From positions 37,818,053 to 37,882,052 of the forward strand of contig OY821775.1 in NCBI GenBank assembly GCA_963682175.1: 64,000 nucleotides of DNA, in the 5' to 3' direction. Under the pieces are notes generated by a model, which did no database searches, was not told the origin of the DNA, and saw only the letters and a program-made list of their open reading frames with translations. Shown here piece after piece: positions 1 through 9,591 of this stretch. Source of the DNA: Triglochin maritima (lineage: Eukaryota; Streptophyta; Magnoliopsida; Alismatales; Juncaginaceae). Positions within the stretch are counted from its first letter, which is position 1, and every line of letters starts with the position of its first letter. A program made the position numbers and the translations under genes.

Positions 1-839
1 ACTTATGAGATTTTATTAGAGTAACCATCACACTTCCACTTATATATAGGGCTTGTGTTTTATATGTATACAACGAAAAATAAGAAAATATCCTTCCATT
101 TCTTCCTATATGTTTGTCTTTACTTGAGTTGGTTCAACTGATCGTCGTCGTTAACTTTACAGTACGTTATAAGCACAACCCGGTTTGAGTCTTGGAAATT
201 ACTCAAGGTAATCAATATTATTATTTTTATTATTAATGTATGGTTCGTAAATATACATCATATATATTTGATAAGATAATTCAACCAAAGTTGTAAATCC
301 CTAGCATAAGATATTAAAAGATGGAACACTGACATGTAGTGAGCAAACTCTTGGCATTATGTGTATTCTTGTTCCTATTTGATCTTAGTTATACATTATT
401 TTTTCGTTCCTGCATTTGGTTATATTGTTAACTACATCTTACCTATATCAAGTTTTATCTTTACTGTATGTGCATGTTGAAAAGTAAAATAAAACCCTAC
501 ATGTTCCTTGATTGTGAGCCTGGTTAGATTACTGGTTTCTTAACTATTATATACTCGTTGGCTTTAGCATTTATAACTAATTTGAGAACTCATCTAGCTT
601 CCATGTATCACCATTTAATGGGATTTTGTGTTACTAGTAGTGAAAGAGTAGCTACTGTTTTATTTTGAAAGAAAACATTCTCAGCAAATTAATGTGCTTG
701 TATTACCATGTCTTCATGTAAAACATGTATTGTATTAAATCGTGGTCATTTACATTCACATGTTTTTCTACTTATGCACAAGGTTGCACACATATTACGT
801 GTAGGATCCTAATCCTAATTGTGCCTTAATCATGTTTTA
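1..839. other. AT-rich flank, no gene seen
   Basis: I see no convincing coding exon, RNA gene or repeat boundary here. It may belong to the retroelement that follows, but no LTR start was found. Confidence 0.5.
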
Positions 840-1444
840 GGTGGTGATTAGAGGGAGATGAAGATGGATGGCTTGGATTGAAGATGGTTGGATGGAGGGT
901 TGTGATGGAGTGGAGATGAGATGAGTGGTGGAGATGGAGTGGATTGGAATGGATGGTGAGGATTGGATTGGGAGGAGATATTATTGGGTTCCCTCTCTCT
1001 CTCTCAGTTGCCCTCTCTCACGATTCCCTCTCTCCCTCCTGCAGTGAGCTCCGGCGAGTTGGTGCTCCGGCGTGGAGTTGTGTTCGGGGCAAGCGGTGGT
1101 GGTAGTCGTTTGTCGGTGGCTTGAGGTGAGTGGGTGGTTCTTTAACCTTTCCGCACATTTGGTTCTCTTTCTCTCTACCTCACTCATTTTCTGTGGTCGT
1201 GGGTGATTGGTGGAGGTTGCCGGAGGTGGATTCGTGAGTGTGGATCGTCGAGGAGGAGTTGATCATCGTTTGGATGAGAGAGTCGTCGACGGATCGTATT
1301 TGGGGAGACGTGCTCGTGGAGGCATCGCCGCAGTTCTTCAAAGGTCTCTTCAGACCTTCCGGTATGTCAAGCTTGCTCACTTAATTACCGTGAGTATTTG
1401 GAAGTCGACGGTAGGCCGTTCGGCTCGTCGCAAGTAAATGTGCA

Positions 1445-2075
1445 GCAGATTTCACTGCCCGATCGGTCGACCGGTTGGTGCAAACGGTCGACCGTTCGTG
1501 AAGAAAATACGGGTTCTGCCTGAAATCGGTCGAACGATACCTTGTGGCGGTCGACCGATTGTGCATAAAAGGCAAACCTGGTGAGTTTCGGTCGATCGGG
1601 TCCCCTTTGCCGGTCGACCGTGTGCACTGTCTTAAGTCGGTTGGGAGCGTTGACCATCTAAACGGCCGACCGCTCTTTGACTTTGTTCGACCGTGACTTA
1701 AGTGAGTTTGGGGGTCGGTTCGACCGAATGTGGGTTCGGTCGACCGGACCTGCGTGTTGAGCGTGAGGAACGCTCTGGATGAAATCGGTCGACCGAGGAG
1801 GTCTCGGCGTTCGACCAGTTTCAGGACGCGAGAGAGGGATTATTCCCTGTGGGATCGGTCGACCGAAGGATGCTCGGAGTTCGACCGATCGGACGTTTTG
1901 TTCGTTGAACCTGGGAGTTGACCATCTAAACGGTCGACCGTCCCGTGATTTTGGTTCGACCGAACGAGTGTGGTTTTGGGAATCGGTCGACCGAGGGAGT
2001 GCCGGTCGAGGTGGATTGCCCTGTATTTGCTTGATTCGGTCGACCGGGACTTTTGGTTCGGTCGACCGTTTGTGT
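1445..2075. repeat. Cluster of CGGTCGACCG palindromes
   Basis: About eleven exact GGTCGACCG motifs plus decayed variants (GGTCGATCGG, GGCCGACCG, TTCGACCG) occur in roughly 630 bp at irregular spacing of 20-130 bp. Most copies are the 10-bp palindrome CGGTCGACCG. They lie inside the Tekay-like LTR, upstream of its likely 3' end. Confidence 0.85.
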
Positions 2076-2179
2076 CCTGTTTTGCACTATGGAGGTGTTG
2101 TTGTCGTGGTTGTCCGTGTGGGGCGAGTCGTAGTGCCGATGTTCTTCCGGCAAGTGTGCTAGGGTGCACGAGTGTTGCG

Positions 2180-2575
2180 GTGGTTGGTTGAAATTTGACC
2201 TGGAGCCCCGTAACTGTGTGAGAGCTGTGGTTGGTTGAAATTAGACCTGGAGCCCAGCTAGTCTGTACGGAGTTGGTTGAGATTAGACCTGGAGCTCCGT
2301 AGTGCGTTCAGGTTGGTTGAAATTAGACTTGGAGCCTGAGCAGGGACCGCGTGTAGGGGTTGGTTGAAAATAGACCTGGAGCCCTTAGACGTTTGGGTTG
2401 GTTGAAATTAGACTTGGAGCCATTGGTCGTGTCGTGGTAGCTGCGGTTAGTTGAGATTAGACCTGGAGCCCAGCTTGGCGACGAGTGTGTGTCACAGCGG
2501 TTGTTTGAGATTAGACCTGGAGCCCCGTGACTGTGGTGGGTGCGGCGGTTGGTTGAGATTAGACCTGGAGCCCCG
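2180..2575 (+). repeat. Tandem repeat, about 45-50 bp unit, nine copies
   Basis: The core GGTTGGTTGAAATTAGACCT followed by GGAGCCC recurs about nine times, near 2184, 2230, 2272, 2315, 2360, 2397, 2448, 2500 and 2549. The spacers vary and are GT-rich. It lies in the same LTR directly after the palindrome cluster and ends where the unique U5-like sequence starts. Confidence 0.85.
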
Positions 2576-2998
2576 TACCTGCGGTGTGTGCTGTGTTTGG
2601 GTGAGAGAGCCCTGGATTCCAGCCTGGTTGTGATGCTTTTCTTGTTTAGTAGAATTGCATGCTAGGGTGCCCTTTTCATTTCATGCATTTAGAGTTTGGC
2701 ATACGGGGTTTCCTTCTGGAAACTCAGGCATTGTTGCATGTTTACTTTCAGGCCGTGATCGGCGTTAGGGGGTGGTGACCGAGGAGAGGAGCGCTGCTAC
2801 CGGATCCAGCTTTCTCTCGGTTGAGGTCGTGTGATTACTGTTTCCTCCGTTTATGCTTTTGATGTAATCACAACTTTTGTAAACTCTGATGTTCGGATAT
2901 ATATATGTTGGTGCACTTGTGTTCCTTTATTTGCGTAATATCCTCTGTTGATTGAGTGTTTATAAATTTTAAATTTTCCGCTACTTTGAGGATGTTAC

Positions 2999-3582
2999 AT
3001 TACGAATATATATTTGCTATAAGTCCTCATAGGCAATGAAGCACGAAACCTGACCCTGGGAGAATGAAACTCCAACTAGTAAGAAAAAGAAAAGAGGAAA
3101 AAAAGTAAGAAAAGAAACAAAAAGAAAAAAATGGTAATGCAAATAAGAACCTTAATGGACTTTACACTTTGTATCACTTGAGGATGTTGAGGTTGTCCAT
3201 GTCTTTCACTTAAGTCCTTATTTAACTTGCACGAATGGTTTATTAGGCTAAGTGTGTGGACTGAATACCTATATAGAGTCGGCCCGTAGGATTACCGCGT
3301 CCAATGATCGATAAAAATGAGTCCATCGAGTCGAGTTTCTAGATTGAATAATGCACATATGTTCGGATTTTGTGGGTATATCCGCTGAAAACCCTCAGGA
3401 GACAACACTCCTCCTCTTTGGCGACAAGGAGGTTTAACAGCTTGTTTCACGTGCTAAGTGCATCCGTGATTCCTACGAAAGTGAGTTAGGATTTCCCTGT
3501 TTTTCGTATGTTTTTTCCTTTCTTTCATTTTTCTCTTTCTTTCTTTTGCTCGGGACTACCAAAATTTAGGTGTGGGGGTATT
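2999..3582 (+). mobile_element. 3' noncoding end of a Tat-like Ty3/gypsy element with polypurine tract
   Basis: The stretch carries the conserved kind of sequence seen before the 3' LTR of plant Tat/Athila elements: a block around 3395-3440 (AAACCCTCAGGAGACAACAC, then a GGCGACAAGGAGG motif) and a purine-rich tract, AAAATTTAGGTGTGGGGGTA, at 3561-3580, immediately before the LTR. No coding remnant of the polyprotein is visible. Confidence 0.6.
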
Positions 3583-4997
3583 TGATTGACATCATTTCAT
3601 GTATACATTTGTGTCTTATATCCGTTATCTTTCACCTAAACAATGCTACGTAACGAGTTTTATGTTTGAATTTCAGAAATAAATAGGTTTGAAGAGAAGG
3701 TGCATAAAAGGACCTAAAAGTAGGAAAATAAAATGAGTTGAGAGACTTTAGGACTAAGATGTAAGGGAGAAGGACCTGAATGTAAGATCGAAGGACCAAT
3801 GAGCAAATAAAAATACTCCACACCATCATGGGGAGTATTTTGACAATTCTATTCGGGTCGGAGCTCCAGCAACCGAAGTAGATGCATCAAAAACAAACAA
3901 AGTCATTCAGAAAAGCCCAGACGAAAGCCCATCGCGATCCAAACCCTGTAGACCGCCAATTAGCGGTCTGGGACTGCTGATTGGTGGTCCGGGTTACTCC
4001 GGATCCGCTAAGATTTCTTTGGGTCGTGTATTAGAGTGTTTGAGTCTATTTCTGGTATATGTTTAGTCCCATACTGGGAGATTGTCCCGGATTAACTTTT
4101 TCCATGCCTATAAATAGAATTCTTCACATTCCTTTATATTCACTCATTGCTTGGTGACATTCTTTCTACTTGGAGTAAAAACCTTGAAGCAAAAACTCAA
4201 GGTGGAGATTATGTAACTTACAATGTGAGTCGTGTTAATAAAATATTTTTTCTTAGTTTCTTTTAATATTGTCTTGTCTTTTAATTCTTGCATGCTTCTT
4301 TAGTTTAATTTCCTTTCATTTAGCTTCTTTAATATTTCTTGTTTGCTTAGTTTAATTGTCTTTCATTAGAATGTTTTGTTTTGTTAATGTAGTTTGTAGT
4401 GTAATGATTAGTGAGTAGTTTCATCCCCTTTGGGGGTGGAGTAGATGTTTATACATGTTATGTAGATAGAATGAATGCTAAACATTGTTGTATGTGAGAA
4501 ATGTTAGTATGCTTGTTTGAATTAATGAGAACACTTAACTTGATGGTTTCTGCCATAATGTTTAGGTACATTCTATGCTTGCTTAGGTTCTTAATAACAA
4601 ACTTGTCATGCTCATATTAATCACTTAGGTTAGTGCTTTGAATGATAGGTCTTTCCATGATGTACTTCTTATGCATTACAAACACTAACTACACTTGAGC
4701 TTATTGTATGCATTCATCTTTCTTATTTCATGTGTACACACACTCCACTCCTTGGGGGTTTTCCATTCCTGATTTCTATCTTTTATTAGTCGTTTAGTTT
4801 TAGTTCGTTTTGTGCTTTCATTTCCTTCCTTGTTGCTACTAGTTTAGTGTAGTTTAGTTTAATCAATCTTTCTCTCCTTTCTTTCCCACTCGCCTTCGAA
4901 CTAATCAAAGTCGACACACCCCCCTGTGGATTGACCCGTATTTGTCATCGCTTCAACGTGGCCGTGCACTTGCGGTTATAATTAAAATGTTCAATCA
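3583..4997 (+). mobile_element. 3' LTR of Tat-like Ty3/gypsy element
   Basis: It starts TGATTGACATC after a polypurine tract and ends TCAATCA, so the tips form a perfect 7-bp inverted repeat. The first 150 bp match the solo LTR at 36376 closely, including the TGTGTCTTATATCC region. The 3' end shares the motif CCGTGCACTTGCGGT. Length is about 1.4 kb. Confidence 0.75.
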
Positions 4998-5729
4998 CAA
5001 TGCAACATGTGTGCTACACTACATGATCACAATTAAGATTAGGTTGATTAAATCATCAAAACATAGATTGAGGCCAAAAAACCAATAGAAAGTTGGCTTG
5101 TTTTTCGATTTAGAGTGTTTTAATGTTTTGTTGGTTGGTTTGATCAAATTAGTGTTGATTTTGAGATGGCTATTTCTATGTCATCTCGTTTTGAGCAAGT
5201 TGTTTGGTCGTAAAAATGGTTCTTTTGGGGGTCTGGATCGGATTGGTGGGTGGTTATGTGCGAAAAGTTGTCTGGATGGTCTATGATGCTCAAATTGCAA
5301 CATTTATCTTTTGAAAAATGGATATGTTGTGTTAACTCTTTTCATTTAACTCGTATTCCGTAGTTTTGATGTTTCATTCAAAATTCTCTTATTTCAAGTT
5401 AAAATTTAGATTTTTATAGCAGTGTGCCTTACAATTTATTTTAAAATAGCTTGTGAGCAGTTGAAAAAGTATACCTTATATTAGATGACATCATAATTGA
5501 AAAAATTAAGTTTTATACCGGATCTGGTTCCACCGGATTTGGATCCGGTTCAATTCTGGGTACCCAAATAAAAAACAGATCTGATTCCGGTTCTCCTAAT
5601 ATCCGAACCGGAACTGATCCGTTGTCATCCTTGATCCCAACATAGTTAAGTACTCAACCTAAAAATTTAAATATTTTATTCACACCTCTTCTAGAGTGGC
5701 TTTAGATCCTAACATAACATATAAAAGAA
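4998..5729. other. Intergenic, with a CCGGATC-rich repeat patch
   Basis: There is no gene. Positions 5515-5632 hold repeated GGATCCGGTTC-like motifs in both orientations, similar in style to the CCGGTTC-rich insertion in the cereblon intron, so this may be a decayed miniature element. The last nine bases, ATAAAAGAA (5721-5729), are the left target duplication of MULE-1. Confidence 0.5.
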
Positions 5730-7778
5730 GGGAAATGTTTGTTGAACGCAGGGCGTCACGGACGCGCTCTACGTGGATATCCATGTCAGCCCTTACGTGG
5801 CCAAAACATGAATGTTTTTTTGTTTTTTCTTCCTGATGTCCACTCAAATCACATTAAATGCGTTTCAACTCAGCATGTTCTCTCTCTCCACCCAAATACA
5901 AATATGATGACACTCTTTCTTTCTTCTTCATTCTTTCTCTCCAGAATAAATCACCATTTCTAGCAAGATATTATGTCGAAGAAGCGTCTGATGCCGACTC
6001 CCAGGATTCTTCACAACGTAAGCAGCGTGAATGGGACGGTGCGAAGACTTCCCGATGTTCTTGTCAGCGTTAGCATCGTGAATGTTCTTCCCTATTTTTT
6101 TCCTAAACGTAATTCTTGTGGGGTAAAATATACAGTGGGAGGTTTGTTGAGTTTGTGCGGACAGAGGGAGCGTGCTTTGCGGACGTTTTTTTGTTTTGAC
6201 ATCATATTATTGCATTCCATATATTGATTCGTTTATTCCGACAATAATGAAGCCATATATTATTCCGGACTGCAAATACACTTATTCCGATTCCGGACAG
6301 CAAATACACTTATTCCGGACAGCAAATCCACTTATTCCGGACAAACTTTATGTTCTGTTTCTGGACACACTTTATTCTTAAACCGGACAACAAATACACT
6401 TATTCCGGACAACAAATACACTTATTCCGGACAGCAAATACACTTATTCCGGACAAACTTTTTGTTCCGTTTCTGGACACACTTTCTTCTTATTCTGGAC
6501 AACTACACTTATTCCGGACTGCAAATACACTTATTCCGGACAGCAAATACACTTATTCCGGACAGCAAATCCACTTATTCCGGACAAACTTTATGTTCCG
6601 TTTCTGGACACACTTTATTCTTAAACCAGACAACAAATACACTTATTCCGGACAACAAATACACTTATTCCGGACAGCAAATTCACTTATTCCGGACAAA
6701 CTTTCTGTTCCGTTTCTGGACATACTTTCTTCTTATTCTGGACAGCTACACTTATTCCGGACTGCAAATACACTTATTCCGGACATCAAATACACTTATT
6801 CCGGACAACAAATCAACTTATTCCGGACAAACTTTATGTTCCGTTTCTGGACACAGTTTATTCTTAAACCGGACAACAAATACACTTATTCCGGAAAACA
6901 AATACACTTATTCCGGACAGCAAATACACTTATTCTGGACAAACTTTCTGTTCCGTTTCTGGACACACTTTCTTCTTATTCTGGACAACTACACTTATTC
7001 CGGACTGCAAATACACTTATTCCGGACATCAAATACACTTATTCCGGACAACAAATCAACTTATTCCGGACAAACTTTATGTTCCGTTTCTGGACACACT
7101 TTATTCTTAAACCGGACAACAAATACACTTAGTCCGGACAACAAATACACTTATTCCGGACAACAATATACACTTATTCCGGACAAACTTTCTGTTCCGT
7201 TTCTGGACACACTTTCTTCTTATTCTGGACAACTACACTTATTCCGGACTGCAAATACACTTATTCCGGACATCAAATACACTTATTCCGGACAACAAAT
7301 CAACTTATTCCGGACAAACTTTATGTTCCATTTCTGGACACACTTTATTCTTAAACCGGACAACAAATACACTTAGTCCGGACAACAAATACACTTATTT
7401 CGAACAGCAATATACACTTATTCCGGACATACACATAACGTAAACATGACAAACACATAATGTAAACTGCACACACACATAAAGTAAGCTAGACAAATTA
7501 AGTTGATCCAACGTAAAACTTAAAAACAAATATTTTATTATGATAAGTGTGGGCTCTGCACGAATAATGAGACTGCACGATGTCCTAGGGTCTGCACACT
7601 GTTTTATCTGTGTATTGGGAAATGAATCGTTCAACTTAAAGAACCGGCGTTTTTTAAAAAGACTAAAACGCGCGAAGAGAAATTTCGCTGACTGGACGCT
7701 GACTCAAAGAAAAATATCTGAGCTGTACAGATCCACGTAAGGCGCGTCCGTGACGTCTGCGTCCGTCTATCACGGCTC
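5730..7778. mobile_element. MULE-1, non-autonomous Mutator-like element (2,049 bp)
   Basis: The element is bounded by an exact 9-bp direct repeat, ATAAAAGAA, at 5721-5729 and 7779-7787, the size typical of Mutator-like transposition. It starts GGGAAATGTTTGTTGAACGC, and its right end read inward starts GAGCCGTG. Both ends then share CGTCACGGACGCGC and TACGTGGAT, giving imperfect terminal inverted repeats of about 60 bp. The left 50 bp are nearly identical to those of MULE-2 at 50073, so the two are one family. The interior is almost entirely TTATTCCGGACA repeats with no gene, so it must depend on a transposase made elsewhere, plausibly that of MULE-2. Confidence 0.88.
6270..7430 (+). repeat. 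TTATTCCGGACA array with about 243-bp higher-order unit
   Basis: The basic unit is about 21-22 bp (ACTTATTCCGGACA plus an A-rich spacer). A longer unit marked by GTTCCGTTTCTGGACACAC recurs near 6464, 6708, 6950 and 7194, a period of 242-244 bp. Two overlapping frames stay open for 260 and 304 codons only because the repeat lacks stops. They show no protein-like composition and are not called as genes. Confidence 0.9.
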
Positions 7779-7787
7779 ATAAAAGAA

Positions 7788-9394
7788 AGGGTACCATCTC
7801 ATTCTGTTAGACTGGGAGCGACAAGTTATGACTGGTAAAATTGAACGGTGCAAAACGCACCAAGTCGTCCAAATGGATTGAGGACAAGGGAGGCATATAT
7901 CGTCTGAATTCACTTGTACCGCCTGAATAAAGAAGGTGTTTGTATCTGATAAAAGTAGATATAGCGTTGAAGTCAAACTTCACAAATTGCAATGACTATA
8001 TATGGAATAAACACAAGACTTTTGGACCAAACAAGATAAAGGCGTGCATCGGGCGCAAGAAACCGGTCATACTGTCCTACCGATAAAAAGGTGTACAAAT
8101 GGAACATCGAATTGTGCATGAAGAACATACCGCCCGATTTGATAGGACTTGGTTTGTCTAGAACAAAAGCTATCAGACGTTGGAAAACCCACACGTCATT
8201 AGATTGTGGAGCAATGTTAAATTAAGGTAGAACGCTCATATGATCGGATAGTGCAAATGTAACATACCGTTCGATTCCGGAAGGACGGGAGTATGAGTGT
8301 TTTGACTATGGGATTGGATGGTCCAATATCCGTATATACCATCCAATTAGACATGTCAATGTTTTCTATGAGACTATTGGATTCCAACAAGTGCTCAATT
8401 TTAAATATGATTCTAAAACTCAATAAATATAAAATTACATAGATTCTTTAAGTTTTGTTACAAGTGTTAATTTCAATCATTGCTCCATGAGTCTTTAAAC
8501 CTTTTGATCAACTATTAAGATTGAAATGTCAGTATACAATAAGATGTATATGTGCTAAAGCGTAGGTGATGTGAATAATAAGTAGAGTTGGATTAAGATT
8601 TAGATCAGAGAGTCGTTGTCAAAATAAAGTCAGATTATAATTCTAATAAACCAATCAAAGAGAAAGTAAGAAGAGAGAGGAGGGATACATAAATAATAGA
8701 AGTTTTGCAAAACTTACAACGAAATAGACAGAAAGAGAGAGAATGAAAGAAAGAAAAGAGAATAATATGAGTACCTTTTGCAAAATTTACAGTGAGATAG
8801 AGATAATAGTAAATAATAAATAGTCTAGGGTTGATTTTGCAATAAATAAATAAATAAAATATTAATTAGTTAACGGTATTCTCAAAGTTAAGAGACAGAC
8901 ATGAAAAGTTAACGAAGTGACATGCAAACAAAATTAGGTTTTCAAGGGTGACAATCAAGAAAATAGTTGTTTTCGGATTTTTTTTGACAAATAAGTGTTT
9001 TGGGGGTGACACAAAAAACCTTTTTATTTTTAGGTGTTACACAATGAAATAACAAACATTACATACTTTATTGTTAATATCTACATTCTTTAACTTCTTA
9101 CGATGAATGTTATAACTTATATATCTACTTACGATCTTGATTATGATGGGCGTTACAACAAATACATACCTACAATTTCGAATCATTCGTATGGTGTATA
9201 TGGATAAATATATTGTTTTCGTTAAGTGGATTAATGTTATAAAATTTATATATGAATGTATATTATATAGTTTCAGAATTAATTTGTATAAATCAATACA
9301 AATATATCCAACAATTAGTTCGATCATGTATATGAAACTATTTGGTGCAACTTTACACTAGAAAAATATAAATATCATGCTAATGTCATTTTCG
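7788..9394. other. AT-rich intergenic DNA with a dispersed repeat
   Basis: No gene is supported. Positions about 8425-8640 resemble 39360-39574, just outside the copia element: both carry AAAATTACATAG, then a GTATACA-type stretch, GTAGGTGAT and a GGATTAAG-type end. They look like two copies of an unclassified dispersed repeat. Confidence 0.45.
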
Positions 9395-9591
9395 GTTGAA
9401 CTTAACAAGACCATGTACTCGAGTATCCGACTACGATGAACGAAAATCAAAATTTTCTCGGTTCAATGAACGGGTTAGGTCCGAATCAGGAACACGTGGG
9501 CTGAATCGGCTTATGGTCCCATTCCGCCACGCATTCTTCTTCGGTCGGTACTCTTCTTCTCCCTCTTCCCATCGAGCGGTAAGAGCAGGCG
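9395..9591 (+). promoter_or_regulatory. Proximal promoter/5' leader of the cereblon-type gene, with a G-box
   Basis: This lies directly before the start codon at 9592. It contains CACGTG (9493-9498, in the context ACACGTGGGC), a canonical plant G-box bound by bZIP and bHLH factors, about 95 bp upstream of the ATG. The 9530-9590 part is CT-rich, as plant 5' leaders often are. The transcription start cannot be placed. Confidence 0.4.

Larger units (their letters stand above)
840..2998 (+). mobile_element. Ty3/gypsy (Tekay-like chromovirus) LTR, 5' limit uncertain
   Basis: The segment ends with a U5-like tail: an AT-rich stretch, then TTTCCGCTACTTTGAGGATG followed by TTACA, which resembles the 3' end of plant Tekay-type LTRs. 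Upstream are CT-rich and GGAT-rich leader-like sequence, a cluster of CGGTCGACCG palindromes and a tandem repeat. I found no matching TGTAACATCC-type start, so the 5' end is a guess from the change in composition near 840. No polyprotein is attached on either side, so it is a solo or truncated LTR. Several short open frames in the palindrome region are by-products of the repeated motif. Confidence 0.5.

Noticed and set aside
1779..2162. 127-codon plus-strand and 109-codon minus-strand frames around 1.8-2.2 kb
   Set aside because: Both follow from the repeated GGTCGACCG motif (SVDR/GRP phrases) and have no domain resemblance.
6350..7376. Two overlapping 260- and 304-codon open frames in MULE-1
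   Set aside because: They translate a DNA tandem repeat (LIPDKLSVPFLDTLSSYSGQ-type phrases) in two frames at once. The repeat simply lacks stop codons, and there is no protein-like feature.
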